Origin: Brevibacillus reuszeri
GTDB taxonomy: Bacteria > Bacillota > Bacilli > Brevibacillales > Brevibacillaceae
Reading direction: 5' to 3'
Length of the DNA stretch: 64,000 nt
Assembly: GCF_001187725.1 (NCBI RefSeq)
Contig: NZ_LGIQ01000009.1
Location: 504,859 to 568,858 of the forward strand
Part shown: piece after piece, positions 1 through 8,859 of the stretch
Layout: each line of letters starts with the position of its first letter
How positions within the stretch are numbered: position 1 is the first letter of the stretch
The notes under the pieces: model-generated
Told to the model about the DNA's origin: nothing
The model's input: only the letters and a program-made list of their open reading frames with translations
Database searches by the model: none
Position numbers and translations under genes: made by a program

Positions 1-1
1 T

Positions 2-721
2 CAATTCGTGGAATTTCCGATCTATACCGTATTGATCGATCATCCTGAAGGAAAAATTTTGTTCGATACGGCCTGCAACCCCAACTCGATGGGTGTTGAT
101 GGCCGATGGGCCAAATCGACCCAACAGGCATTCCCCTGGGTGGCAAGTGAGGAATGTTACCTTCATAACCGGCTCGAACAATTAAATGTAAGGCCAGAGG
201 ACATTAAGTACGTTATAGCCTCCCATTTGCATCTAGATCATGCAGGATGCTTGGAGATGTTCACGAATGCAGCAATTATCGTTCATGAAGATGAACTGAA
301 TGGTGCACTGCAGTCCTATGCCCGTAACGAAAATGGAGCATATATTTGGGCCGACATTGATGCATGGATCAAGAACCACTTACAGTGGAAAACGGTCAAA
401 CGCAATGAAGATAACCTAGAACTGGCTGAAGGCATCAAGATTATTAATTTGGGAAGCGGCCATGCCTGGGGCATGTTAGGCTTGTACATTGAAATGCCGG
501 AAACCGGTGGCATCATTCTAGCTTCCGATGCCATCTATACGGCAGAGAGCTACGGCCCACCAGTCAAGCCTCCTGGCATTATTTATGACTTGCTCGGTTA
601 CCGGAGTGCAGTTGAGAAAATCCGGACATTGGCTAGGCGTACGAATTCCCAGGTGTGGTTCGGGCATGATGCGAATCAGTTTAAGCAATTTCGAAAATCA
701 ACCGAAGGATGCTACGAATAA
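2..721 (+). CDS. N-acyl-homoserine-lactonase-like MBL-fold hydrolase (5' partial)
   Basis: The protein belongs to the metallo-beta-lactamase fold, AHL lactonase (quorum-quenching) subgroup, which opens the lactone ring of acyl-homoserine lactones. Counting from the GTG at 8, the zinc motif HLHLDHAG gives H73, H75, D77 and H78. Later ligands lie in GHAWGM, LASDAIYT and the final FGHDANQF. Conserved family text at the start (a PIYTVLIDHPEG-like strand and LFDTACNP) continues in frame upstream of the GTG to base 2, so the GTG is probably internal and the true N-terminus lies off the left edge. It ends at TAA 719-721, followed by a good terminator. The substrate is inferred from the family; other lactones are possible. 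Confidence 0.8.
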   Translation, partial: QFVEFPIYTVLIDHPEGKILFDTACNPNSMGVDGRWAKSTQQAFPWVASEECYLHNRLEQLNVRPEDIKYVIASHLHLDHAGCLEMFTNAAIIVHEDELNGALQSYARNENGAYIWADIDAWIKNHLQWKTVKRNEDNLELAEGIKIINLGSGHAWGMLGLYIEMPETGGIILASDAIYTAESYGPPVKPPGIIYDLLGYRSAVEKIRTLARRTNSQVWFGHDANQFKQFRKSTEGCYE

Positions 722-772
722 TGAGAATTCAATTATAAGTCCGATTCCTCCAATATCCTTTCCGACAGATGA

Positions 773-812
773 GCAAAGGCTGTCAGTTCAACAGGTAGCC
801 TTTGCTTTGTTT
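773..812 (+). terminator. Intrinsic terminator after the lactonase gene
   Basis: A 9-bp perfect stem, GCAAAGGCT (773-781) with AGCCTTTGC (796-804), is followed by TTTGTTTT. It sits 52 bases past the stop codon of the upstream gene. Confidence 0.8.
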
Positions 813-1012
813 TACCCAGTTATTATAGATGACTGGAATCCTTTAGTGTTCCCAGTTCTTCTCTCGGAGCCGACAGCCACCTCATTCATATAACTTCGCT
901 ACTCAAGCACCCTCTAATTTCCCAGTTGAGCAGATAATGAATCCCATAACCTCATCAATTGAATTATGGCAGCTTCAATTACTTCATATGAAACACCTTC
1001 CCGGGCTTCCAC

Positions 1013-1936
1013 TCACTTACTCTTTTGCCCAAGGCTATTTAAGGCAATCGAAATAAAATCACGAACATAGTTTTCCAGTAATGAAGGATCATGTGCCGCC
1101 AGCATGATTCTATTTGTTATCGTTTTTTTTACAGGAACAATAACCTCTGCCAATTCACCAGCTTGAATGAAGCGGTTTGCTGCAAGGGATGGTACGAAGC
1201 TTACGCCATACCCGGCAACAACAGCTTGAATCGTCTCGTTCAACCCATTGAACTCCAGCTCAATCGCTGGTGGCAAAACGTTATTTTCCTCACAAAGCTC
1301 AATCAGCCGCTTCCGGGTTGTACTTCCTTCCTCTCTCATAATGAATGGCTCCTTCATTACAGCTTCAACTGCAATACCCTGATTGGCAAACCGATGCGAA
1401 GGCGCTACAACGAATTGAAATGTGTCCCTGTAAAGCTCAAGGCAATAAAGCGATTGAAGCCGTTGATCAGAAAGTCCATCATGGCCAAAGATTGCAACGT
1501 CAGTCTCATATTGAAGCAGACTTTCCAATGCTTGCCCGGAATTAACGGTAGCGATCTTTACCGCAACCTCCGGGTATTTCTGCTTGAACAAGGATGCCCA
1601 CCTGGGAATGAGTACGCTGGTCGCCATATAATTTCCAGTGATCCGGAGTTTACCTCGCGGATGCCGATGGTAATCCTCCAGTATGATTCGTATTTGCTCT
1701 TCTAAAGCAAACAGCTTCTCCGTAAGTTGAAGAAGCCTTTGTGCGATTGGAGTCAGCGCGATCTTCCTTCCTTTTTTCTCAAACAACACAACTTCATGCT
1801 GCCGTTCAAAACTTCGGATTTGTGCAGAAATGGCTGGCTGGCTTATATTCAGCTTCCTGGCGGCTGCGGTCACGCTCCCAGTCGACGCGACAGTATGAAA
1901 AAGTAAAAGTGCGTGTAAATTGAGCGTCAGTTCCAT
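1013..1936 (-). CDS. LysR-family transcriptional regulator
   Basis: This is a LysR-type regulator of 307 residues from ATG 1936. The N-terminal winged helix (about residues 5-64) carries the typical pattern FHTVASTGSVTAAA, then LNISQPAISAQIR. A two-lobe effector-binding domain follows from about residue 90, with the FGHDGLSD loop. The gene is divergent from the membrane protein at 2126, which is therefore its likely target. The 190-base intergenic region holds a perfect 13-bp palindrome (1989-2001) that may be its operator. A GTG sits one codon upstream, and the purine-rich GAAGG is very close to both starts, so the exact start is uncertain. The effector is unknown. Confidence 0.85.
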   Translation of the reverse strand: MELTLNLHALLLFHTVASTGSVTAAARKLNISQPAISAQIRSFERQHEVVLFEKKGRKIALTPIAQRLLQLTEKLFALEEQIRIILEDYHRHPRGKLRITGNYMATSVLIPRWASLFKQKYPEVAVKIATVNSGQALESLLQYETDVAIFGHDGLSDQRLQSLYCLELYRDTFQFVVAPSHRFANQGIAVEAVMKEPFIMREEGSTTRKRLIELCEENNVLPPAIELEFNGLNETIQAVVAGYGVSFVPSLAANRFIQAGELAEVIVPVKKTITNRIMLAAHDPSLLENYVRDFISIALNSLGQKSK

Positions 1937-1988
1937 CACCTTCTATATAAAAACTGTATAGGAAATACATTATCTATATTATTAATTT

Positions 1989-2008
1989 ATGCGTAACGCA
2001 TCTATAAT
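1989..2008. promoter_or_regulatory. Palindromic candidate LysR operator and -10 box
   Basis: ATGCGT-A-ACGCAT (1989-2001) is a perfect 13-bp palindrome directly followed by TATAAT (2003-2008). No good -35 is present, as expected for an activator-dependent promoter reading rightward. Its assignment to the adjacent LysR protein is inferred from position only. Confidence 0.45.
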
Positions 2009-2036
2009 GCAAGAAAAGGAGGCGCCTTGCAGACTG

Positions 2037-2105
2037 ATGGATGTGACTGGGGAATACGCGTTTGATCCAATCCCAGCACTGTTAGAGCTGAACAGGGTTG
2101 CCTAA
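2037..2105 (+). pseudogene. Possible N-terminal remnant of a cytochrome P450 gene
   Basis: An AAAAGGAGG (2014-2022) precedes two short frames. From 2037 one reads 22 residues, containing VTGEYAFDP and IPALLELNRVA, before TAA. That pattern resembles the start of bacterial P450s (an Phe-Asp-Pro followed by a short helix). A TTG at 2027 closer to the ribosome binding site opens the other frame (Leu-Gln-Thr-Asp-Gly-Cys), so a one-base shift separates the two halves. The rest of a P450 is absent, and the membrane protein gene starts 20 bases later. It could instead be a leader peptide; the similarity is short and unverified. Confidence 0.3.
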
Positions 2106-2125
2106 AATAGAAAGAAGGAAGTAGG

Positions 2126-3100
2126 ATGATTGTCAAGATTACCAGTGGAGTGATGAAGGATAGACGAATGCTACTGGCTTTCGGTTCAGCGTTTGTTTTT
2201 ATCATCGCAATGGTCGTTATTTCGGATGTCACCCATACTCATGAATTTATCTTACCTGAATTCGCAGCCATGGCCGTAGCCATGTGGGCGTTTCGAGATG
2301 CGAATTGGCTTAGGCAGCCTATCAACATTTGCCTTGCTCCCACGATCACGTCTTTGACTGGCTTTGCTGTCAACCAAATGCCTTTGATCTATCTGATCAA
2401 AGTCGTCTTGACTTTGTTCGCCATGCTGCTAGTCCTTGCAATTCTGAAGTCCAATTTTGCTCCGTCTCTCGCCACCGGTCTGCTACCGCTCGTTACGGAT
2501 GCCCATGATTGGACACTCGTTTTGCTCGTGTTCTTGCTGTCCTTATTCTTTATGGTCGTTGTCCTTGTATTCCAGTTGAACAAAAATTTGGATCATAAGC
2601 CAAAGCAGCATGTCCGACAAGCAACTGCCTTTTTCATCATCATGGTCGCTTGGCTTGTGGTTTGCTGGCTAAGTGGCTCGGTCCAGCTTGCGGCGATTCC
2701 GCCTGTCATCGTCGTAGCATATGAAGCGATTCATAAACGTGAATACAGCAAAAAATCCGCTTTTAAACAAGGTTTTTCCTTAACTCTGTCGGCTACGATT
2801 GGTACCTTGCTATTTTTAAAAATCCCGTCATGGCCAGTGGTCGTCATAATCGACATATTACTGATGTTGCTACTGTCACAAGCTATGCGCGTCCGTATGC
2901 CTGCCCTGTACGCATTTCCGCTTTTTCCGTTTATTCTTCCAGGGAATGCCGTCCACGATTTGCCACTCATGACATTATTGGCCTCACTTTTTACTTTTAC
3001 CTGTTTGTCAATTTATAAAAACCGCGATGCAGTAAGGGGTCGCATCCCATTCAAACGTCATAAGGAAAAGGTTAAGGCAGGTTCCTCGCCAGGACAATAA
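2126..3100 (+). CDS. Multi-pass membrane protein, HPP-family-like
   Basis: This is a 324-residue, very hydrophobic protein with roughly nine to ten predicted membrane segments and a basic C-terminal tail (PFKRHKEKVKAG). Conserved-looking loops include FAAMAVAMWAFRDANW, TSLTGFAVNQMP and SNFAPSLATGLLPLVT, which resemble proteins annotated as HPP-family membrane proteins; the family name is a recollection and no HPP tripeptide is visible. ATG 2126 is preceded by GAAGGAAG. It is transcribed away from the LysR gene, so it is probably that regulator's target. Transport is likely, but no substrate can be read from the sequence. Confidence 0.65.
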   Translation: MIVKITSGVMKDRRMLLAFGSAFVFIIAMVVISDVTHTHEFILPEFAAMAVAMWAFRDANWLRQPINICLAPTITSLTGFAVNQMPLIYLIKVVLTLFAMLLVLAILKSNFAPSLATGLLPLVTDAHDWTLVLLVFLLSLFFMVVVLVFQLNKNLDHKPKQHVRQATAFFIIMVAWLVVCWLSGSVQLAAIPPVIVVAYEAIHKREYSKKSAFKQGFSLTLSATIGTLLFLKIPSWPVVVIIDILLMLLLSQAMRVRMPALYAFPLFPFILPGNAVHDLPLMTLLASLFTFTCLSIYKNRDAVRGRIPFKRHKEKVKAGSSPGQ

Positions 3101-3278
3101 AATACGATTATTGAATGAATGATCCACCCCATAAGGTTCCCACACAGTCAGCACTATGGAACAGGATAGGTGTTCGTTGTTAATCTGCTTCTTATTGGGT
3201 TTTGGTGGCGAGTCCTTATGGGACTTATTTTACAAGGGCTTTCGCGTTTTTTACATCCTCTTCTTGTCTTATCAAGTC

Positions 3279-4385
3279 TCATTTTTGAACTTCCGATTTT
3301 ACCATTCTTTGCTTGATACTATAAATGAGACAAAGAAATAGTGGTATCAATATCCCATTTGTTAAGTCCCAAAACATCCATGGTGTTACAAGTTCAACCA
3401 AGTAATAGGTTACGTCAGGCGCTATGATTACAGCTAACCCAAAAATCAGGACTCCAGAGGGAAGAAAAAGACTCCTCCTATCCTTTAGTCGAAATAGCTG
3501 TACAGTACCAGTTATAAATGCGTAATACACAACAAGAGCTTTAAAAAATGTAGTGATTAAATAGGCTAGAGCCATGATAGCTTCAATTCTTTGGAAAAAA
3601 TTACCCAAATTTACCTTTTGTGCTAATGTATACATCGGATAGGTACTGAAAGCGGTCAACTTAGGACCTATAACTCCAATGCACATAGCTGTGATGATCG
3701 AAAAGATCAAACCAGCTGCAAATGAACCAAAAAGAACCTCTTTGTTCATATTAGATCCAAGTTTCACATACGGAAAAATCATCAAAAAAGCAAACAATTC
3801 TCCAAACGAAAAGGCAGTTCCTAACAAAGAGCTTTTCAAAATGGGAACGATGCCATTTTCTCCTACTGGCTTAAAGTGATGGATATTCATTTGTGGAAGC
3901 AGACTTACTATGAGAATCGTAATGGCAATAAGGAGAAGGGGTAATAAGATTTCTGCACTCCTCCCCATAGCCTCCAGTCCAGCTTTGAATGCCCACAGCA
4001 TCAGTAAGATGATTAATAAATTAACGAAAGGTAGCGGAGTCGTGATGAAGATACTCGTTGTCATAAAACCGCCTATTTCCCTAACTAAATATGAACAATC
4101 AATTAATAAGAAAAATAGATACCAGATTGAAATGACAAAGCCTAAAACGTTTCCAAATGCATGCAAACAACTTTGAATCAACGTTAAACCTGGAGCGAAC
4201 TGAAAGGTAGTGAGTATGATAGCAGTAACGAATACTCCAGCAATCATGACAATAACCGCTGAAATCCAGCCATCCTGTTGAGAATCGGAGGACACAATCG
4301 AGGGAAATAATTGTAGCATATCTCCAAGAGTGAACATAAAAGTTAGCACGACAACTTGTCTTACGCTAATCCTTCCCTTTTCCAA
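3279..4385 (-). CDS. gerKB: Spore germinant receptor permease subunit, GerKB/GerAB family
   Basis: This inner-membrane subunit of a GerA-type germinant receptor belongs to the amino-acid/polyamine/organocation (APC) transporter superfamily and is thought to bind the germinant. I chose the TTG at 4385, giving 368 residues: GGAGGG lies six bases upstream, the protein begins MEKGRISVRQ, and this length fits the family. An in-frame ATG at 4448 would add 21 residues overlapping the D gene and lacks a good ribosome binding site. Ten hydrophobic segments are visible. It is the last gene of gerKA-gerKC-D-gerKB. No clear terminator follows in 3101-3278. Confidence 0.88.
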   Translation of the reverse strand: MEKGRISVRQVVVLTFMFTLGDMLQLFPSIVSSDSQQDGWISAVIVMIAGVFVTAIILTTFQFAPGLTLIQSCLHAFGNVLGFVISIWYLFFLLIDCSYLVREIGGFMTTSIFITTPLPFVNLLIILLMLWAFKAGLEAMGRSAEILLPLLLIAITILIVSLLPQMNIHHFKPVGENGIVPILKSSLLGTAFSFGELFAFLMIFPYVKLGSNMNKEVLFGSFAAGLIFSIITAMCIGVIGPKLTAFSTYPMYTLAQKVNLGNFFQRIEAIMALAYLITTFFKALVVYYAFITGTVQLFRLKDRRSLFLPSGVLIFGLAVIIAPDVTYYLVELVTPWMFWDLTNGILIPLFLCLIYSIKQRMVKSEVQK

Positions 4386-4404
4386 GGTTTTCCCTCCATA
4401 AAAC

Positions 4405-4629
4405 CTAGCCAATAAATAACTGACTGATTGGTCTGTATATAAATTCAATTACCTGTAATGGACTAATATTTTTCGTTGTATGGACAGCGAGAAGACTACA
4501 AACTGTACCTACTAGGAGCATGATTGTAAACGCGATTGCATCATTTCTTGAGGAACTCTGTTTGAACCGTGGTAATTCTTTTGCGGCAATGACTACAGAA
4601 ATGATGATAATGATCATGGATACTAGCAT
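4405..4629 (-). CDS. Small two-helix germinant receptor D-type subunit
   Basis: This 74-residue protein has two hydrophobic segments (about residues 2-16 and 33-50) separated by a basic stretch. It lies between the C and B subunit genes of a germinant receptor operon, 4 bases after the gerKC stop, with GGGAG seven bases before ATG 4629. Size, topology and position match the D subunits described for several Bacillus receptors, small membrane proteins that modulate receptor function. The assignment rests on context and topology, since such proteins are poorly conserved in sequence. Confidence 0.7.
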   Translation of the reverse strand: MLVSMIIIIISVVIAAKELPRFKQSSSRNDAIAFTIMLLVGTVCSLLAVHTTKNISPLQVIEFIYRPISQLFIG

Positions 4630-4633
4630 CGGA

Positions 4634-5845
4634 TCACTCCCTCATAACATCCTGAAACGTACCCAGTAAAGTTCCGACCTTTCCAATGCTAACATTTACG
4701 TCATAATCAATTTTTGCATTCATAAAAACTCGATCCCATTCATGTTCCAAGCTCTTCCACACTTTCGGATAAGCTTCGTGAACAAATTGACCAAAGCCGA
4801 AAACATCCATTTTAAATCTACGGCGGGTAGACTCAACAGAACTTTTCATAAGTTGAGCAAGTTTTGCACTGGCTAGCTTTTCGAGATGACGTAGATTATT
4901 CGAAGTTCTAACGTTTTGGGAAGTTTTTTGTACTTCTGTAATTCTGCCTTTGATTGAGACGATGACTTTAAAAGTTGGCTCTCCTTCATCTAGTATTACT
5001 TTTACTTTCGTATCCGTTCGGAGTACATGCATACCAAACCGTCCTCCCCCTGGGAGATCAGTATGACCAACCATTTGATCAACACGATTATTGATATAGT
5101 TGTAGCCCCTACTTTCCACTTCATCCAGCCAACCAATAAGACGATCCTTCTTAAAATAAGCTAATCCTGTAAATTGAAGCTGAGTAGCAGGCTTCGATGT
5201 CTCAAAATTTCTCGGAGAATCACCTATGCCTTCTTGATAGTCACCAACAATTCGAATTCCTGTTAATACGGGACGACCATTTGTCAGTAAATTATGCATG
5301 AGTTCATCTACCGTAATTTTTATCGTAGGTGCCCAGTCTTCTGATGAAGCTTCCAACGATGTAAACAATTTATTTGCGGGAATCGATTCCAGAGGGGTTG
5401 TTATTTGTAGTATTTCTTCCGCTCTTCTCCCTTTTGCGACTGCAACATAATAGTCAGCACGAGTTTGTGGGGCGCGAACCATCGTTTCAACCACATCTGC
5501 AATTCCTTTACGGGCGAACGCTTCCCCTAAAATAAACATCTTGATGTGCCCTAAATATATTCTGCGCGGGCTAATTTCGGTTATCATTTGGATGGCCTCC
5601 GTTAATGTGGGAGCAACTGCCTCAAATAAAGTGACATTCGATCCAACATTTTTGGAAGAATTATTCTGGGCTATCTGCGCGGGAATAACAACTTGAGCTG
5701 TAACTTTCAATTGATTGTTCGGGGCGCTATCTATACCAATAGCAACTGCTATTCCCAATTGGTTTAATTCCTTTCTGTCCCAACACCCTTCCAGCGGAAA
5801 CATCAGAATTGTTAAAAGGATGACCAAAACTCTTTTGTAGGTCAT
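4634..5845 (-). CDS. gerKC: Spore germinant receptor lipoprotein subunit, GerKC/GerAC family
   Basis: This Ger(x)C-family lipoprotein (403 residues) is the peripheral subunit of the receptor in the spore inner membrane. A signal peptide ends in lipobox LEGC, with the lipidated Cys at residue 21, followed by WDRKELNQLGI, which is typical of the family. The C-terminal half shows the conserved region near residues 345-390 (FGFGQFVHEAYPK). ATG 5845 overlaps the gerKA stop by 4 bases, so the two are translationally coupled, and AAGGAG precedes it. Confidence 0.92.
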   Translation of the reverse strand: MTYKRVLVILLTILMFPLEGCWDRKELNQLGIAVAIGIDSAPNNQLKVTAQVVIPAQIAQNNSSKNVGSNVTLFEAVAPTLTEAIQMITEISPRRIYLGHIKMFILGEAFARKGIADVVETMVRAPQTRADYYVAVAKGRRAEEILQITTPLESIPANKLFTSLEASSEDWAPTIKITVDELMHNLLTNGRPVLTGIRIVGDYQEGIGDSPRNFETSKPATQLQFTGLAYFKKDRLIGWLDEVESRGYNYINNRVDQMVGHTDLPGGGRFGMHVLRTDTKVKVILDEGEPTFKVIVSIKGRITEVQKTSQNVRTSNNLRHLEKLASAKLAQLMKSSVESTRRRFKMDVFGFGQFVHEAYPKVWKSLEHEWDRVFMNAKIDYDVNVSIGKVGTLLGTFQDVMRE

Positions 5846-7386
5846 GGCTTTCTCCTTCCCGAAAAAAGGTTGTACCTCCGCCGTAGTCGAATTCGATCGT
5901 TTCCTTCATCTGCTTCCGAATAGATAGGACGTGTATACATCCGCTTCCAGGGCATACGAAAGATACTGTCTTTCATGTCCGAAGCTACGTAAGGACCAAA
6001 AGGACTCATATAATCTACTCCAAATGACTTTAAGGTTGTTAAATGCAATAGGATCGCCATTAGCCCAAGCCAAATGCCAAATACCCCAAACGACGATGCA
6101 AGAAACATAAAACAAAAGCGCAGGATGCGAACAGCTCGAGATAAACCATTTTCAGGTATCACATAGCTTGAAATAGCTGTAATGGATACAATAATGACCA
6201 TCGCTGCGGATATGATGCCGGCTGCTACAGCAGCTTGTCCGATAACAAGGGTTCCTACAATGGACACGGCTTGGCCTATTGTCTTCGGAATGCGAACGCC
6301 TGCTTCCCGCAGTATCTCATAGGTCAATTCCATCATAAGCGCTTCAAAAAATGCTGGAAAAGGTACTCCTTCCCGTTGTGCTGCGAGGTTGATAATAAGG
6401 TTCGTTGGTAACATTTCAACGTGAAATGTAGATAGAGCTATGTATAATGCTGGGGCAAGGAGAGCGATGAAAAATGCAAGGTAGCGTAGCATACGAATTA
6501 AAGAGCTAATATCTGCCCTTTGGTAATAGTCATCTGGGGCTTGGAGAAACTGGACAAACAAAGCTGGGATTAACAATACAAACGGTGTACCGTCCACAAT
6601 AATCGCTACTCTACCTTCAAGAAGCCCGGCTGCGATCGTATCAGGACGTTCCGAATTAAAGACAGTCGGAAAAGGAGTTCTTGTTTTATCTTGAATGAGC
6701 TCCTCGATGTACTCGCCCTCCAGAATTGCATCAATGTCAATTCTGTCAAGTCGTTCCCTCAGCTCAGCGAGAACCTCCTCATTAACGATTTCTTTGATAT
6801 AAACGATGGCTATACTCGTATGGGTAACCTTTCCAATTTTTTGAGTTTCTAGCCAGAGTCGGGGATCTTGAATTCGCTTTCTTAAAAGGGCTATGTTAGT
6901 ACGGATATTTTCAGAAAAACCTTCCATTGGACCACGCACAACCATATGAGATTGTGGTTCCCCTATACTGCGCTCCTTCAATCCTGCGACATCAATCCAT
7001 AAACCTTTTCTTTCCCCTTCCAGAAACAAAATAGCATTACCCGAGAGTAACCTCTCGTAAAGCTCGTCATAGGAGCAGAATACATTGCTATGTGTAGTAG
7101 TCAAAATATTTAGCTGTAGGTATTCTAATCGATCACTTGTTGGTTCAAAATGAGCCGCATCTGTTTTATGAAGCAGGGATTGCAGCAGAGAATTTTGAAG
7201 TAAATGGGGGTCTACAAGTCCATCGATATAGATGACTGCGGCAGACCATAACTGCAAGCATTGGAGCTTTTTATAAATGAAATCATCACTTTTACCAAGA
7301 TCTTTTTGAATTTTATTTATTTGATCCGAAATACTTCCCGTAAGAATTGCTCCTTTTTGTTGTTTACCGATGTACTTTTTTGGCAT
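5842..7386 (-). CDS. gerKA: Spore germinant receptor A subunit, GerKA/GerAA family
   Basis: This is the large membrane subunit of a GerA-type receptor, 514 residues from ATG 7386; an in-frame ATG at 7392 lies too close to the GAGAGG ribosome binding site. A soluble N-terminal half (about residues 1-285) contains family text such as NSERPDTIAAGLLEGRVAI. Four to five membrane segments follow between about 290 and 450, with a GVPFPAFFEALMMELTYEI loop and a basic C-terminus. It is the first gene of the receptor operon and lies behind a sigma-G promoter. The A-C-D-B order is like B. subtilis gerK rather than gerA (A-B-C), so the gerK name is by analogy. Confidence 0.93.
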   Translation of the reverse strand: MPKKYIGKQQKGAILTGSISDQINKIQKDLGKSDDFIYKKLQCLQLWSAAVIYIDGLVDPHLLQNSLLQSLLHKTDAAHFEPTSDRLEYLQLNILTTTHSNVFCSYDELYERLLSGNAILFLEGERKGLWIDVAGLKERSIGEPQSHMVVRGPMEGFSENIRTNIALLRKRIQDPRLWLETQKIGKVTHTSIAIVYIKEIVNEEVLAELRERLDRIDIDAILEGEYIEELIQDKTRTPFPTVFNSERPDTIAAGLLEGRVAIIVDGTPFVLLIPALFVQFLQAPDDYYQRADISSLIRMLRYLAFFIALLAPALYIALSTFHVEMLPTNLIINLAAQREGVPFPAFFEALMMELTYEILREAGVRIPKTIGQAVSIVGTLVIGQAAVAAGIISAAMVIIVSITAISSYVIPENGLSRAVRILRFCFMFLASSFGVFGIWLGLMAILLHLTTLKSFGVDYMSPFGPYVASDMKDSIFRMPWKRMYTRPIYSEADEGNDRIRLRRRYNLFSGRRKP

Positions 7387-7423
7387 TACCATCCTCTCCC
7401 GGTGGTTGGTTTATTGATGTGCA

Positions 7424-7453
7424 TAGTATGAAATAGGTAGAAGAAATATATAC
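7424..7453 (-). promoter_or_regulatory. Sigma-G (forespore) promoter of the germinant receptor operon
   Basis: Read on the minus strand, GTATA (7453-7449, fitting the GHATR -35) is separated by 18 bases from a perfect CATACTA -10 (7430-7424). It lies 38 bases upstream of the gerKA start, exactly where forespore-specific expression of a germinant receptor would need it. Confidence 0.75.
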
Positions 7454-7749
7454 CAATTTATTAAGGTTAATTTAATTCTTTATCATGAAGCAGCCTTCGA
7501 ATAAAAGTTATAGATAGCTCCTAAATGAGCATACGTCCATTACAGCAAACGACAAGTTGAAAAGGCCATACATTGTGTGATGGGCTTAACCTTATTGAAA
7601 ATTCATTATGCCTCGTCTCCTCTCTCAGAGGACTTGTCCAGAAATGATTGTCGAATATGACCGCCTCTTCTGCTTGTGAGTCGGACCATAGTTGGACGTA
7701 ATCGTTTGTATCCTGCTTTGCATTCACTTCCTCGACAGATGTCCAATCA
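7454..7749. other. Intergenic stretch with no convincing gene
   Basis: Between the sigma-G promoter and the promoter of the EamA gene I see no recognisable gene. A 68-codon minus-strand frame (7521-7727) begins behind GAGGAA and could be a small protein or a remnant, but its sequence resembles nothing I know. Confidence 0.4.
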
Positions 7750-7778
7750 TTGACAATGATGAAAGTGTTTTTTATACT
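7750..7778 (+). promoter_or_regulatory. Consensus sigma-A promoter for the EamA transporter gene
   Basis: TTGACA (7750-7755), a 17-base spacer and TATACT (7773-7778) form a near-perfect vegetative promoter. Transcription should start near 7785, giving a leader of about 125 bases before ATG 7910. Confidence 0.75.
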
Positions 7779-7846
7779 GGTACCGAAACATACATACTAA
7801 AACTGATTTGGAATGTGGACTTTTCTGGAGATTCATCTCTATTTTC

Positions 7847-7885
7847 GCCACACAAAGACCGTACTGGTCATTTGTGTGGCTTTTT
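7847..7885 (+). terminator. Terminator-like hairpin in the leader of the EamA gene (possible attenuator)
   Basis: GCCACACAAAGACC (7847-7860) pairs with GGTC-A-TTTGTGTGGC (7866-7880), with one bulged A, followed by TTTTT. It lies between the promoter at 7750 and the ribosome binding site at 7898, so full-length mRNA requires readthrough. That layout is typical of transcription attenuation. Confidence 0.6.
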
Positions 7886-7909
7886 CGCATTCAAAAAAGG
7901 AGGATCATG

Positions 7910-8808
7910 ATGAAATTATGGCACTACGCACTGATCGTTTTTTTAGGAGGGTGCTGCTATGGGATTTTATCCACATTTGTTAAATTGGCGTATGCAACAG
8001 GTTTTACAGTACCGGCAGTAACTGGGGGGCAGTATTTTTTCGGAGTTGTGCTTGCTTGGTTGGTTGTTCTATGTACCAAAAAGAAAAAACTATCTCTGGC
8101 ACAAATTTTAAAACTTCTTCTATCGGGGATCCCATTTGGGTTGACAGGAGTATTCTATTATCAAGCCTTGCAAACCTTGAATGCTTCTCTAGCCATTGTT
8201 TTTTTATTCCAATTTGTTTGGATTGGAGCACTGTTGAGTGGGTGTTCCATAAGAAGAAGCCGACAAAAAGAAAGTTCATTTCCATTGCGCTACTTCTAAT
8301 CGGCTCCATTTTAGCAGCAAATATCCTGTTTCAGGAACGGCTCGCGTTGTCATGGGTGGGAAGCCTCTGGGGATTGCTTGCGGCTTTAACTTTTTCCGTA
8401 TTCGTTTTTTTGAGCAGCTCTGTGGAAAAAGCAACCCCTCCCATTCTGAAAAGTGCTCTTATTGCTACAGGGGGATTAGTAACCGTATGTACCATTCTTC
8501 CACTGACTTTTTTATTTGATCTGAATGTATTAGTGTGGTTGATTCCTTATGGATTGGCACTCGGTATTTTCGGAGTCGTTCTTCCCCCTCTTTTGTTTTC
8601 CATTGGGATGCCACATGTTGGTTCAGGATTGGGAACGATTCTGACAGCATCTGAACTGCCGGTCGTTATTGCCATGTCCGCTTTCGTGCTGGCAGAACCG
8701 ATCAGCTTGCCTCAGTGGATTGGAGTTGTCATTATTTTAAGTGGGATTGTCAGTAGTAACATTCGATCAGGAAATTCGAACAAGAAATCTTTACATACGC
8801 AGAATTAA
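7910..8808 (+). pseudogene. EamA/DMT-family transporter interrupted by a one-base frameshift
   Basis: Two overlapping frames together make a normal ten-helix EamA-type exporter of about 300 residues. Frame 1 runs from ATG 7910 (AAGGAGG six bases upstream) through YYQALQTLNASLAIVFLFQF to VWIGALL. It then goes out of frame near 8236, where one G appears to be missing (CTGTTGAGTGG where CTGTTGGAGTGG would stay in frame). The second frame continues EWVFHKKKPTKRKFISIALL to TAA 8808 and includes the second EamA repeat. The rest is intact, so this is either a recent inactivation or a sequencing error. The transporter has its own promoter and attenuator-like leader. The exported substrate is unknown. 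Confidence 0.75.
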
Positions 8809-8859
8809 GCCGATAGCCTAAAAAGCTCACATTAACTGTACATTCCCTATCAAAATAAG

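Noticed and set aside
528..893. 121-codon plus-strand frame after the lactonase motif region
   Set aside because: It overlaps the end of the lactonase gene in another frame and spans that gene's terminator; no family resemblance.
3156..3341. 61-codon hydrophobic plus-strand frame
   Set aside because: It overlaps the 3' end of gerKB on the opposite strand and lacks a good ribosome binding site; hydrophobicity is expected from AT-rich DNA.
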